DNA of 64,000 bases from Liolophura sinensis (lineage: Eukaryota > Mollusca > Polyplacophora > Chitonida > Chitonidae): NCBI RefSeq assembly GCF_032854445.1, contig NC_088301.1, positions 42,465,116 to 42,529,115 on the forward strand. Reading direction: 5' to 3'. The translations under genes were made by a program, and so were the position numbers. Position 1 is the stretch's first letter. Each line of letters starts with the position of its first letter. Under the pieces are notes generated by a model that was given only the letters and a program-made list of their open reading frames with translations, was not told where the DNA came from and searched no databases. Shown here piece after piece: positions 13,673 to 33,000 of this stretch.

Positions 13673-15140
13673 ACAGCCTTCATGTGTTCCACACATATCG
13701 GTTATGCGTGTAAATAGTCATCACTACGGAGCTGCACAATTCACCTTTATATGTCTTTTGTGTATCTTTTTTCAGAGAAAAAAAAAACGAGAGAATTTTG
13801 ATTTTGTCTCACAGAATCGTTAAATCCTATAACCTCAGCAGTATTACTGTCAAACACTCAAGAATTAAACGTTTCAGTCTTGACACGCATGCAGTCATGC
13901 ATACACACAGGATTACAGCTTTATTGTTTTTTGGCCTATTTTAGGCTTACAGCCATGATTCATGCAAATAAACCTGATGTGCAAAACTCTATAAAAAATA
14001 TGGTTCCTAAATACGATTATTTCAAGACAGTTAATGGCCAACTGCACAGATATAAAGATGATAACTCTTCTGTATTGGCCAAACAGTTCTTTTTATGGTG
14101 AACTTAGCACTGAAGCACCGCGGAGTTCCATCCATATAGGGTTTGTATTGGTGGAAAGGATACACAGAAACTAACAGAAACGATAATAATGCGCTGAAAC
14201 GAATGCAAACCATTGACTTTTGGATATATAGTAAGCAAATGTCATAATTATTCAAATTTGCTGTCTACTCGTGAACTACATTTCTGCGGTTGAACTTATG
14301 TGGTCGCAGAATTTATCTTTTTCCGGTAATATACAAATGTACGCATAAAATACTTTACTAACACATGTCTTCACTATGTGTGTTCGATCGGGTGATTATA
14401 TGATCCGTAGTTCCAATGCAATAAACTGAAGGAAAATCTTGCCTTTAAAGATGCACAAATGCTCTTTTATCTTATGTTTCCATGCATTATCGACTCAGAA
14501 AAATGCAGGAAGTTAAACCAAAAAAGGTTCAGAGCTGTAGATGGAAACGGATTATGGGCTGCAGTGGAAAGAGGGATTCAAGGTGTGCGCCTTATTCAGA
14601 ACAGTTCTGATTAAGCTTGAAAATGTGATTTGATCATATTATAGCAATATATCATTCAAAGAAGACTGAACACGTGAACGAAATAATACAGGTACCTTTG
14701 ATGCGTCTTAACCTTAACAACTTCAGCTTTCTCACATCAATTATCTGACTTTATGAACACTTTGAAGGTCGTCGGAATACTGGACTTTGAAGGATATTAG
14801 AATTCCTGGCAAATGATATCCAATATGATGAGATAAATGCGCTGAAAAAGTCAGATTGAAATGATTGTATACTCGCCTGTTTTCCTGTTTTCTTCGATCA
14901 TTTGGGTAAATGAGCCTTTTGGTCCTACATATTCCGATTCTTTTCTGGCTCATTCTAACCATATCTTATTTCTTTTATAAGAAACATATGAAGCACCTCG
15001 GTTCAGATACTCGATATTTGAGCAAGAATGCAGTTATTGAAGGTTGTACTCGTAGAAGACCATATAGATAGTTAATACCGATCGAGGTGGATAGTGCACC
15101 AGCGCGGCGCAATGACCTAAGAGCCTTCTAACCAATGCAC
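13673..15140. other. Intergenic sequence between reductase copies
   Basis: No gene, repeat family or RNA is recognised. AATAAA motifs at 13967 and about 14420 could have served copy A. The ORFs here are short and have ordinary AT-rich chance composition. Confidence 0.5.
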
Positions 15141-15145
15141 CGGCC

Positions 15146-15476
15146 CCGATAGCATAGTTGGCAGAGCGTCCGCTTCGGGAGCGGTAGATCCAGGGTCAAT
15201 CCTGGGTCGAGTCACACCTTAGACTTTACAAGAGGAAGTTGTAACTTCGTCGCTTGGCGTTCAGCATGAAGGGGGTAGTGCAACGACTGGTTGGCCCGTA
15301 TCAGTATAATGGCTCGGACGGGGAGGTAAGGCGTCTCAGTGAAGCAGCACTTGATACAAGAGCGGTGGAAAATCCGTCCTGCAACAATGGGGCACATTAC
15401 ATGCACTCTAAGGATTCCTTCGTCGTCATATGACTGAAAATTTGTTAACTACGACGTTAAACCCCAAGCACTGACT
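15146..15476 (+). mobile_element. tRNA-derived SINE family II, near full length
   Basis: The head CCCGATAGCATAGTTGGCAG, followed by AGCG and GATCCAGGGTC, resembles tRNA A and B box promoters. The body is shared with the copy at 19737 (GGCTCGGACGGG, CAAGAGCGGTGGAAA, TCCGTCCTGCAACAAT). The 3' end is GTCATATGACTGAAAATTTG followed by TTAAACCCCAAGCACT. A tRNA gene is ruled out because no acceptor stem closes and the 250-bp body follows. Confidence 0.8.
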
Positions 15477-15477
15477 C

Positions 15478-15632
15478 TAACCAATGCAAGTTTTGAGTTC
15501 AAGTGGGTTTCCTCTCGGGTCTGATTTTCCCAGGTTTCCCTCCCATCATAATGCTGGCCGCCTGCGTATAAGTGAAATATTCTTGACTAACGCGTAAAAT
15601 ATCAATCAAATAAATCAATAAATAAATAGGGT
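15478..15632 (+). mobile_element. SINE family I, 3' two thirds
   Basis: Begins CCAATGCAAGTTTTGAGTTC (B-box region), then CATAATGCTGGCCGCC, AAGTGAAATATTCTTGA and an (AAATA)n tail at 15605-15629. It directly abuts the family II element at 15146-15476. Confidence 0.7.
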
Positions 15633-16778
15633 CTAGTGACCAGTTGTGACACTAAATGAATTAAAGTATTTGAATATACATCTAAGAGTTACAAATGGGC
15701 TAAATTACGTAAGAATAATCTTCAAGGAAGATGGAAAAGCTGGCAAATTTCTACATGCATGGGTGATATATACAGACGTGTATACAAAACCATGGCTGCT
15801 CAAACTCCTGTACTAAATACGTGTGCAGTCATTGATATGGCGTATCTAATTTTCTTAACCTACCAGTCGGTGTACTCGGACTAAGATTCCGTATATAGTA
15901 GCCTAATAAAGTTTGTAGTTGGTCTTTCAGTTGTCAGGAGGCTTGTCAGGTAATCGCTATAGGTAAAGACCGATCGAAAGGCTGCCCAGAGAGAAAAGCA
16001 TTAGGCTAACGAACGCACAACCTGAGAAGTGACCTGTTCGGAACATATGAAAAACTAATTTGTTACATGGAATGCTATATATTTTCCGATGATGGCCGAG
16101 TATATAGATATCATACGATATTACATCAATGTCCTGTGTAACTATGATCTGTTGTGTTATATAGGACAGACTATAGCTTGTTCCTTCTGTTGATATAACA
16201 GGGTACTGTGTTGCCCAAGCCATAATACATAGGTCATACTAACATAATCTGTCCTACCAAATAACTCCGAAAAAAATATAATGCTAAATTTAACGAGTTA
16301 GTTCTAGTCTGAGCTTGAAACATTTACTTGCTACTTAGCTGCCGGGAAAATCATAACATGTATAGGGACATCAAACATGTGTCTTTTCAGTTTATTCTCG
16401 TACAATATATTGCATTGTAATTACATTTGCGGCACCATTAGAGACGAAATTTATTTACACATTACTATTGTCGAAATTTACATTGACTTGCAATGGACAT
16501 ATTTACATATTTGCGATGGACTGCTCCATTATTTTCTGTCATTCATAGGCGTTATAAATCCATCATGCAATAGCTTTCAAACAACTGGTGGCCCAGTTAT
16601 TTGTAAAGTGGCCATGACTAAGCAGTAACCTATTTGCAGATTTCTGCTCTTCAGCTACATAGCACACTGAAAATGGGTACAAACACTTGCGGTCAGGTGT
16701 GTGCCGCTGTAACTATAGGAATGGGTCAAAATCAGGGTCAGTATAGTAGAGAAGTGGGACAGCGCCACTGTCTCGTTG

Positions 16779-16788
16779 TATATAAAAG
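16779..16788 (+). promoter_or_regulatory. TATA box of reductase copy B
   Basis: TATATAAAAG lies 103 bp upstream of the copy B ATG. Transcription would begin near 16810, leaving an 80-bp 5' UTR. No equivalent is seen at the matching distance upstream of copy A. Confidence 0.45.
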
Positions 16789-16890
16789 ATCCAGACATGG
16801 GTCATTGCAGGACTCTGGTTGAGACTGAGAGCATGAGAGGCGTACTTGGCTGACCTTGATTTACTCGTAGAAACTGTTAAGTTCATCACC

Positions 16891-22225
<5,335 letters not shown>

Positions 22226-22460
22226 ACAACCCTCGATCGTGTGTGTCATAAATATTCATGTGGGTGTTGCTCCACATTGGCTTTGCGGAGTATACTCTTT
22301 ATTTTTATTTTTGTGTATTTCTGTAAGATGAAAATAAATATTTAAGCTCCGGTTTGTTTTGTTACTTTACCTTGATATCTTACCCCACAAGCCTAGATGC
22401 ATAGTTGTGGAACGCTCATGGCTGTGAAGAGTTTAACTCAGTTGAGTTGAGGTTTGCGGG

Positions 22461-22462
<2 letters not shown>

Positions 22463-22513
<51 letters not shown>
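22463..22513. repeat. (AT)n microsatellite
   Basis: Pure TA repeat of about 51 bp, 50 bp from the tail end of the family III SINE at 22556. Confidence 0.97.
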
Positions 22514-22516
<3 letters not shown>

Positions 22517-22555
22517 GCATCGCAGAGGGTGTGAAGGACTGCAAAATAAAGCTGG

Positions 22556-22890
22556 ATGAAACGGATGAATGAATGAATGTTTGGGTGTTAACGCCGTACT
22601 TAACAATTTTTCAGTCATACGGTGACAAGGAGTCATCGGGTGGGTGTATATATATACTTTGTCTTCTTGTGTCAGGGCGAGTCCATGCCACCAAAATGCT
22701 GCCGCCACTGAAGTATCATACCAGACATGACGTTCCACCCACTCAAATTATAGTCACACCAGGCCAACCAGTCCCGCTTCCTTGCCCTAACCTCTTAAGT
22801 ACTCAACACCAAACAAGGTAGCAACAAGTACCATTTTTAAAACCTTGGTATAACTCGAAATAGAGGTGTCCCCGTGTCCCCGACTTCGAG
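22556..22890 (-). mobile_element. SINE family III, near full length
   Basis: On the plus strand it begins with GAATGAATGAATG, then GTGTTAACGCCGTACTTAAC and AATTTTTCAGTCATACGG. This is the reverse complement of the tail used by family II. The body (CTGAAGTATCATACCAGACA, GTCACACCAGGCCAACCAGT, GTACCATTTTTAAAACCTTG) matches the copy at 47205. Confidence 0.75.
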
Positions 22891-24300
22891 GCTTTCAGAA
22901 GCGGTCAATGTCAACGAAAACAATAGTCATATAGATGAACCCTAATTGCGCGTGGGCTTTAAGTTTAATGTATAAACTTTCAGAGATATCTCTGTCCCAA
23001 AATGAACGTGAAAAAGACTTTTCCCAATGCACTTCAAAGTACATATACGTTTGGTTAAACATTGGATGGTAACGTTGAATAGTTAGAATGACTGACGCCG
23101 ACTGCTACAATACCCCAAGGCCAATTTTGACAGGGCTAAAAACATAGCCATTAGGGAAAATACGACGAAACATAACGACAACCGTATGTCAGAAGTACAC
23201 ATGGTTTAAGTTACTAAGATTCCACTTCCTACTGCAACCCAGCTGGTAAAAGAAGGCACAATCGATCCGTATCACTGCAATTTGGCCTATAAAAAAATGA
23301 AATCTACGCCAAATCGAACAGCCAAATCTTTCATATCAGTTTATTAATTTAAGGGAATCAACTCTATAAACAATAATACATGTATTTCGAAAACTGGAAT
23401 GTGCCGATTGTGATATAAGGGCAAAGAATATAAATCTTTAGGAGTACATCATGGATAGGCAGATAATACAGCGACATTTGAATGATGAACAATTTACAAA
23501 TATCTATTAGTTTCGTTATACACCCTCCATTCCGTCAAAAAAAACAAAAATGTATACCCAGTTCTGTGAAGTATTTTCTTGGAAGTATTTCAATGCATTC
23601 GTATAAATCTTAAACGTAAATCTTAATCATAAGTCCCAAGTCGTCAGTTCAGTCGGTACAGAATAAGGGATCAGTAGCATTGCTTTGTGAAACGGTCGTA
23701 TGTCGTAAGATTTATCTTAGGATCAGTGTTTTGACTTACGACTTTTAGTGAAATGGGGGCCAGGTCCATAAGAGTTCACCTGGGATTTTCACATGCACAA
23801 CATTTTGGGTATACATAGACAGACAATTGTTTGTTTGTTTGCTTTGCCAAAACACTGAAGTTTTATAAATCTGTCTACAACAGTGTATATAGCAAGAAGT
23901 GTTCACTGCCACGCACTCCTTACCATCTTCCCAGAGGGAAAGCACGCCAAGATGGTGTGCCTCCCGAACAGTCATTTTCAGTCAAAGAGAATTACGGATG
24001 CACACTAGACATTAGCTTGGCTCAAGTCTATTCGGACATTTTTAGCAATGCAAGTATTCAAGGCTGGCATAATGAAGTTTCTGACATATTATCTTTAAAA
24101 TCCTACAACTCGATTTCATATTTTGCACAGTTTGTCCGACAGCAGATCATAATTTTCTTTACTAAACTTTTCAGCTATATGTATTTACACGTTTGTACTG
24201 ATTTCATAAATTATACTCTGAATGTAAAGTTATGCTTTCACAAACGTGAGTCGCCACCATTGCACTTCTGTTGAAATCTTTGTACAATATTTTGACAATT
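22891..24300. other. Intergenic sequence between converging genes
   Basis: No recognised gene, RNA or repeat. A 147-codon ORF at 23831-24274 exists but looks like chance: low-complexity hydrophobic runs and no flanking splice or poly(A) logic. Confidence 0.4.
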
Positions 24301-24870
24301 TAAAATAAATTTTGCAGCCAGAATGATAGGCAAATGAGGACTATGTCTGAGTAAAGAAGTGGAAACATTAAATTGTTTATTTGGTTCTTTTTAAAAAAAA
24401 TTTAACCATCTTTCAACAAATAAAATAAGATGAATTAATAACTATGGCACAACGATGTTTCAAAAATGAATAGCCACCTTACAACAGATAAAAACTTTCA
24501 AAGACGAATGAATGATTATGGGTTAACATTTCAAAGATGAATTTTTATGAGAAAGAAGTTTTACAAATATATCTTTTTCACCATGTAATTATTTCATCAC
24601 ACGTCGTTTTGCTTAGACTTTTGATGAGTCCAGAAGGGATTTTTAACATGCAATATGTCTTAGGAACGAAGAGTAATTAGGGGTCTGGAATCGAAGACCA
24701 CCGATTTACCCAAGTAGTTCAACTTTTTGAGTTTACTGTCGCTCTGAGTTTTAGAATCTCCTTAAAGTTAACTTCTGTTTGCGTATGTAAACCCGCCAAG
24801 AGCATCGTTATTGCGAAGCATAGTACTTAGTTAATAAAATACTGGTCAAATTATGTTTCTGCAAAAATAT

Positions 24871-27033
24871 TTTATTGTTGTCTGTTAGTACTCTTTAGCT
24901 GCACGATTCTAAATGGTCGCATTTCCAGTGATTCGGCCAGGCCCGATTAAAAAAAAGAAAATTTCGCGAGTAACATAGCCAGATGCCGAATTCGTGTCGA
25001 TTCAATTTTTTCTTTGAATTCAGAAAATGTGAGAATTTTTTTTTCTTCGAGAGACAAACGTAGCCGAACACAAACCACTGCACTGCTCGGATTTACCGAA
25101 TTAGGTTCGGTATTTCAAGTTAATCTTGCCGGGTGAGACGAAGATTCCTTTCGCCCACTACACTGCAGCACTTGTATCTTCACACCAGGAATGTGGGTCC
25201 TAAAACGTAACATTGTTTAAAACCTAATATCTTGTAGCCGACAGTCAGAGATCCGTTAGACCTATTCGTTAGTCAGTGTGGTATAGTACTTCTGTACTAC
25301 GTCAGTGCATCGCTTGATCAGTTGTCTCATGTTCGTGCCGCTAGTACCTAATAATCTGACAACTGCACTGCACAATAACCGGACCATATGACCCCCTTTA
25401 AACACATAGGTTACAGATTTTTAATGGAACTAAATTCAAACATTTTAAACGAACGAAAACTTACACGAGCCTTATTTGATGGGTATCTATTTAGCCTCCT
25501 GACAACTCCATTAAGATGTCAGATCTCTGTATTATGTCCTTGTGTTTGTCAAGAGTAAATATCCTGTTAGAGAAGATACTTTCGCATTTTCAAACGTACC
25601 CATCAGAAAATGCTAATACATTCCCAGCATAACATCACAAAAGAATACACACAACCCATTGTACAGAATGGATCAATGGTATGATCAGTCCTAGCACTTC
25701 ACACTTCACAATTCAATAAATAACAGTCTATACATCCCACAAAATGTATTAAAAATGTCTCAACCCTCAAAGAAGTATGTTAAGGAACCAGCCTTTACAT
25801 TTTAAAAGAAAAAATAAATAACATCAAACACACACTATCGCATAGGTGATCTGGACAAAAAATGTGCTGTAGTCAAGAGATAAGTCATCATTTATATTCT
25901 ATTAGTATACAACTTGTACATTTGTACCCTTAAATTTCACTCATTAGTACCTTACCTCCATATGTTTACAACAATTCTACAACATTTACATCAATCTTAA
26001 TGCTGCATCCAAATTCGATGAAAAGTATAATAAGAGAAGCCCTGTGCATTGTTCATGAACCCGTTGTCATTGAACAGATTGTGAAGGAAACCTCTGATAG
26101 ATACAGAGGATACACCTCAGAGGATACACAAAAAATGCACAAAACATAAGTAAGTAAGTAAAAATCACCAATAAAATAAACAATAAAAAAATACAAATTT
26201 CTATCTACTCCATTTCTTTAACCACTTTTCAACAACAATGTGTTCTTACATGTTTCCACAAAATAATAAAGCCACCACTCGATATTTGGTGAAATAATCC
26301 TGATAATTTGATTTTAAATGTAAAAATTTACAAATTGTATAAATTTTCTTGAAAAATGATTTAAGAATATTTCTTAAATAAAATCAAAAAAAGGAGAAAT
26401 GAATTAGTTTAGATAGTGACTGTCACTGATGCTGGGTGATAAGGCTGCATTCTACTTATTTCAGGTAGTTACCCATGGACTTATCCAGCTAATATGTATG
26501 TTTTACGAAAGAGCCAAATTTCAAAGTTTTCTAATATACATTATAGAATTCTTCACATTGCACACAACACAGATCCCTAAAGTACCCTTGTGTATACTGC
26601 AACTGCATCATTCATTAGCAAAACTGAAATCCATGTAGAGATGGCCAGTATGTGACTACCTGGTCTCCATGCGATGTGTACGTGTAGCTCAAGGTGAATC
26701 CTCTACATCATGCATCTCTTCTAAATGAAACAGTCACAAATTTTTGCATTTTATCTTCAGTAACAGGGACCCATTGAAATCGCTATGCAACGCAATTTAG
26801 AAAGCACATGCAGCTAGAATTCACCCATAACCAACATGTTTTGTCTATATACATTTAACTGAAAACATCATTGGCTTGAGGCACATCCTGTATTAAATAG
26901 GTTTGTAGGAAATATACTCTCCTTCAACAAATATCATAAATTGTAAGAAAAAACAATAGGTAACAAAAATAAGGTTTAAATAGTTTGTTCCTCACTGGCA
27001 CCCTCACGATGAGATTTGGCTTCACTTCTGACG
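24871..27033 (-). other. Probable long 3' UTR of the PTP gene
   Basis: Downstream of the PTP stop codon (27034-27036) there is AT-rich non-coding sequence with no gene on either strand. Minus-strand AATAAA signals (TTTATT on the plus strand) occur, for example at 24871-24876. The true cleavage site cannot be fixed from sequence alone. Confidence 0.3.
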
Positions 27034-30000
27034 CTATAGAGATGATTCACGGGACCAGCCCTTTGGTATCGGTCTTGAGCCCACTGGCTTCCCAACCCGA
27101 TGGCCAAAGCCTGTCATAACAAAATAGTCAAAGTTTATACATGATGTTAAGCCTCAGTGTGCAAGACAACAATAGTACATGTGTGTACTTCTTTCTCTGG
27201 TTTATGCCTGATTCATCCACAATATTGTGTTAATTATATAATTAAAAGAAATACAAAAACAAGATGAGTTACAATTCAAGACTCTGAGTATAAACGTACA
27301 TCCTAAATATCAGGCCGAAAACACCAGACATAACATCCCAACTCAAAACTTGCAAAAGTTCTGAATGGATTAGGATGGGTTTTGAGCTTGATCTGAAGTC
27401 TGATATACACAATGCAGCTGATTCTCCTTTTTTTTTTTTAATCAAAAAAAAAAAAAATCAATAAAATACACAAAACTTATGCAGTTGTCTTAAAACGTAA
27501 TCTGAGGTTACACACAATGAATCTGCATACAGATTTTTTTTTTAAAATGCAACTATGTGTACATTTAGAGCTGTCACTGCACAAAAACCAACGACTAATG
27601 ACAATCCTGGAATGCATGATCAAGCTGGTTTTTGAATTTGAACTGAGATCTCACATGATCAATGTAACATGTGAGTTTCATGATTGTCTTCTAGTCAGGA
27701 TTCAAGGTATGAGCAAATCACAGAAAACCTGACCCCCAGAAAAAGCAATCACAGCATGTACATGTATATACCCTCATTTTTCCAAAAGGGATGGCACAAA
27801 TATACATGTCCAACATTTGATGTCTCTGTATTAATGCCTTCTGGAGAACATACATGTATTCACACCAAAGACACCAAGTCATATTTTCTATAGAATAATC
27901 TGGTAAACTCCCATACACTTCTACTTGAAAGGTCATGAAGACATTCATGAAAAAGGTATACCTTTGAAAGGTAAACATTTGAAAAAGGTATACCTGCTAC
28001 ATAACCAAACAAAATATCAGGATATATATGTTTATAAAAGCACTTGTGTGATACAAAATATGAAATGTGTGAGGATTGCAATACCATTTTAATTATGTGT
28101 ACATGTTCTCAGGTATACACTGACAAAGCTTACCTTTAATGTGTTTATTGTTCAATGCAACAGCTTCAGACTCCTTTGCCTGCTTTCCCTTCAACCTACC
28201 TGAAATAATCAGTGAAGGTTAATGTACTCAAACAGTAGTATAACGAATATCATTACTCTCAAAAACAGCCACTGTATATATCATATACTACATGTACACA
28301 TGGCTGGCTCACCAGAAAGAGTTGTCAGGAAAGTCCTTTAAAATTCATGAAGATGTATTGAAAACATTAACAATGGGTGACAAAAAAATACAAATAAAAC
28401 TTCACCCTGACACTACATGTACCCTGAATTAAATATGAAACTGGATATGTCAAAAACGTTTTTTGAACTTTTGAAAAAAAAAAATATACATGTATATTAT
28501 CTCTGAATTCAGTTCTACATTTTCAAGGCCATTTGATGTCCCAGTTTATGAGGTCCAGTCACGGCCCTTTCAGATACAAGGTCTTGCACGTAAAACAGTT
28601 ATGTCAGTTTATTAAAAAACTTACCTGAAATAACTTCTGCTTTACTTGTTATCTGGAAAATAAAACCATGTACATTATTATACCTCATATACATTTCTCA
28701 ATTTGAATAAAACCATGACGTGGGGTTCTGCAATGCAAGATGTTTCACCCAGAGACATACTTTTGGTTTTGCGCCCCCTTGAAATCCAGTACGAGCGGCG
28801 TCTGCTTCAGTGTGTTTCACTGGCCTATGTACCTTCTGTCTTCAATGGTCATAATGTCAAATGATGGGATGATCATGTGGTCTCATTCGGCATAATAAAA
28901 GACCTATTGCATCTGGCACAGTTAGATATGATGATTTTCCTTAATATAGTTCTTAGCAGTTGAAAGACGTACAACTCGTGTTGTGTCCTACTATTCATTG
29001 CAACATGCAATAACTGCACTGTCCACATAAAGATGTACAAGAAATCAGATAGTGACATTTCATGTTTTGGAAGTCAACTGAGCAATTTTCAAAAGAAAAG
29101 AGAAAAGAAAATTTCATTTACTGCCCATCTGTGATCAAAATTTCAACCACATGTAACAAATATTATCAGAGAAACCTTTTTGAACATAGTCAGTGATGGA
29201 ATGCCACCACCTGAATGTTTTCAATCTTAGTTTAAGCTATTTGTACATGTCAACAAATAAATACAACTTAAGCCAATATATTCAAATTTAACAAAGATTA
29301 GTTACATAAAACAGTTTTGACATGCAAATGTGTAGATGAATATGATTTCCAGACAGCAAGATAGAAAAGTTCAAATGATCAAGGTAAAGTTCAGAAAAGA
29401 TAATTTATTACTCTTGACCTGAAGAAGAAATACTTCAGCAGCTATGCAACATCCAAGACATATGCAAGAAGATTCATGTGGTAACATCTCTATGTCATCA
29501 TTTTGTCTATAATGGCAGCCTAGCGGGTTGAGTGAGCAGACCAGTCATGCAGGTTTCAATGTTGTTTCAGGTGTACAGGGGCTTTGCTTTCACGCATAAA
29601 GTTATGCTCTCAAAGGCATCATTTTGGTGGGAAATAAAATCAAAGCTATAGCAGAAATTATGTTCCTTTAAGCGAGCAATACTAAATTGTAACTGTACAA
29701 TCACTTAAAAAAATTTCAGTCAGCAAACATTGAATTTTAAACTTGACCCAATGTCAATGTTATTTGCTAGCACTTGCACATAACTTGCACTCAAAAAGGA
29801 TCAAGTCTTATGTGAAATACAGTTAAATTGAGCTGTCAGAAATTCTTGATGAAAGCATCTGCTGAACAGAGATTCTTGTTTACAGGTTAGTGAACTTAAA
29901 AAAATAACTCTCACCTTGGATAAAACATGCTAGAATAAAGTGCAAAGGTAGACATCATTGGTATCAATACATATGTACAGGCAAATCTGGATTTAGTTAA

Positions 30001-33000
30001 AAGGGAGTTTTTAAATTCAATGTGTACATTAAGCTTCAACCAATTTGTAAATCAACACAAATCCTGAGCTTTATTGGCTATGCCATGATTTTACATTCAC
30101 ATTCTAGAATTTCATTACAAACACATATTATCTACATGTACACGTATATGTAATTGGCATTCGAGTACAACCAATACCCAACATGTCAACGTGCTGTCCA
30201 TCAGTAACAAGGTACCCCCTGAATGCATTGGCAACACAAGAGTTGCATGTATGCATTGGAGTTTAATAAGCAGCGCCCTGGCCAAACTGTGGACAGTACA
30301 TGGTCAATTCTGCTGGCCTATTGTTAAACATCAGTGACACGGTGTCTCACAAGTCTGTTTTGTAAATGCACTGCTGCTGATGTGCTGATCAACAGGCAGT
30401 TGTTACATTAGAACTTCGGGGTAAGGCAATGTCTCAGTCAATAAGGAAATGCCTGGATAATACTGGAATCCCACTATAGGTTGTTAAACACACAATTAGT
30501 GAAATGACTGTATAAAGTGTCAAAAGGTGATATTCTCAAATCACTTTGAAATCATTAATGTACAATATTTACATGTACAAACTGATCATGTTCCATCTTC
30601 CTTCACTGTGTATACTGTGATATACTTGTACAGAGTACAGAGACAGTTTAAGAGGTAAAACAGAGAAATGACACCTGTTTGATACAGTATGTTGCTTTGA
30701 TGGATTGAACTAAGAAAAAGAAACTGAAAAATTTTATAGAACATGCATGTATACATGTAGTACATTTATATTTTAATGATAACCAATTCCACAATATAAC
30801 AAACAACAGTACAGAAAGCAAGAATAGAGCAGCGAAGACTGTCGGACAGTTGACAAATGGTCATACATACATGTACCTGTACAGGTAACCGGTGAAATAC
30901 TGCCTCATGTCAATTTACCCTCAATTAGCATTTTAACTGTAAATGTAAATGCTTAAATAGTGGCAAGTTGTGTGCCCTTGGCACTATGGCTTAAGCAGAG
31001 GTAAAAAGGTAAAAAAATATGTAGTGATGTTAATTGTAATATATAAGAGATCTTTGGTCCTTTGGATAGAGTAATGCTTTAGGAGGCATTTGGGGAAGGA
31101 CAGTGTGAAAAATCTTGTTCTAAGGTACCGATCTTCACACTTCTGGCTTCACATTCTCTCTGCCATATCCTGCTGTCAACTCATGATTGCTGAGTGATAT
31201 CACATAATTTATAATCTGGTCTGTCTATCCATGAAGGGAGACAACCTAGTATAGTGCTACATGTATATGGCACTATGTTTTACACAAAACATGCAAGAAT
31301 ACACCATACTATTATTTAAATTTGATTAAATTTTAGCCCTTTAGTTTTATGTTGTTACCTACTACAACTTCATAATGGGCAAATAAATGAAAGGACATAC
31401 CCCAAGAGTTTATCAGTTGTTAAGGCATTTGCCAATAAGATTCAAACATAAAAAATTTGCTTCAATCTGGCCTGTTAGTTCTGGAGTTCAGATTATTGAC
31501 CATTAAAATAGGTACACCCTAAAAGAAGACCATTTCTCAAGGCCCATTTCATGTAGCTTCAAGACAAATCTGATAAATGTTGGTCCAAAGATGTAAAGAA
31601 TGGCCAATTACTTTTGGAAATACAATGCTGACATGGTCACACAACACATGCTGGTGGAAGACATAAAAATTCAACACTTACATTACACCTTAATGTAATT
31701 AGTTCCTTAAATGGACCACCTTCTGAAACCATGCATAACGTTTTGACTCCGACAGGGTGCCATTACCGTCTAATATCCTGAATTCAATCACTCCATTAAA
31801 GGCTACATGAAATGCTTCATTTTTATTTTTTAATCTCATCTTTAGAATGTGGCCTAACATATAAAACTACCAAAAAATCCTCAGCTTCTTTCTTCTATTG
31901 TATAAATGGCTATAAACTATACTTTTAAAATTAAGTATCCTGCCCTGGTGACAGCTTTCAAAACAACTTTGTAGGGGCAGAACAAGGAATTGGGGATGCT
32001 AAGCTAGTCCTGCAGTCTCAGTATGTTCATCAAAAATGTCATTTCCAAATATTCCTGCCAAATGACAGAAAATAGGCATAAAATAGGGGTAATTAAAAAA
32101 TACAAAATATCCTTCAAAAATATTCTCATTCTTTTGGCAAATCTTCATTTGGCTTTAAACCATACTAGTCATTTTATAGTACCTTTTCACGCATCTTTTA
32201 AGAGACCCCTCAGAGAAATGTGAATGAAGTGTTATCAAAATTAGGCTTCCCTACAATAATGAGTTAAAATCTGTCATTATTAAATCAAATGATTTGATGA
32301 CTTACAGAAGAAATCATGCCCCACGTCTTTTTCTTCTCAATCGGTTCTTCATCTGCACGTAATAGAGAACATATATAACGGATATACTGCATTGGCGACA
32401 TTCAACCTAAATTTTCACTTGATTCCACATTTGCTTTTTTTAGCCAATATACATTTAACTATAGCAGGAATATATAGTTTTTTTTTCTCATATGGTTAGA
32501 CCATCTAACGAAGAACATACTTATATCTTCACTTTTCCAAAATGCCTGGAAAGAAACCAGTGACCCACTGATGAGCCTCACACCCATGCAGCAAATTCAT
32601 GTCCAAGCAAAAGTGCTAGCATGTTTGCACCAATTCTAGTTAAGAAATATATGAATTTGCAGTACCTTCATCGATGTAAGCTTCTGGTGTCTTGGCTGGG
32701 ACAGGAACAGGAGGGTGGTTAAAATCAATATCTGGATTATCCACAGAGGCATAGGTACAATCTGACCAGCTCGTTACACCTTTCTTTGTCATCGTGTCAA
32801 CATCAATCTCTTCATATGGATTTGGAGGCCGAGTTGGAGCTTGATTCTTTTGTTCGCACTTGCGAGCCAGTCCCTGATGGGGCCATTTGTCTGTGGCATT
32901 GTGCTCAGCATAGGAGTAGTCCTTATTTCCTTCAGTATCAACATCCTCATAGGGTCCTGATGCAGGGCTACTGGAATGAGGGAGGACAGCAGGTGGTCGG

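Noticed and set aside
15146-15220. tRNA gene
   Set aside because: A- and B-box-like words are present, but no cloverleaf closes. The same head and a 250-bp body recur at 19737, so it is a SINE head.
22433-22738. 101-codon ORF with (YI)n run
   Set aside because: Translation of the (AT)n tract and SINE tail.
23831-24274. 147-codon ORF
   Set aside because: Hydrophobic, Tyr/Phe-rich composition typical of AT-rich chance frames, with no splice or poly(A) logic and no recognisable family.
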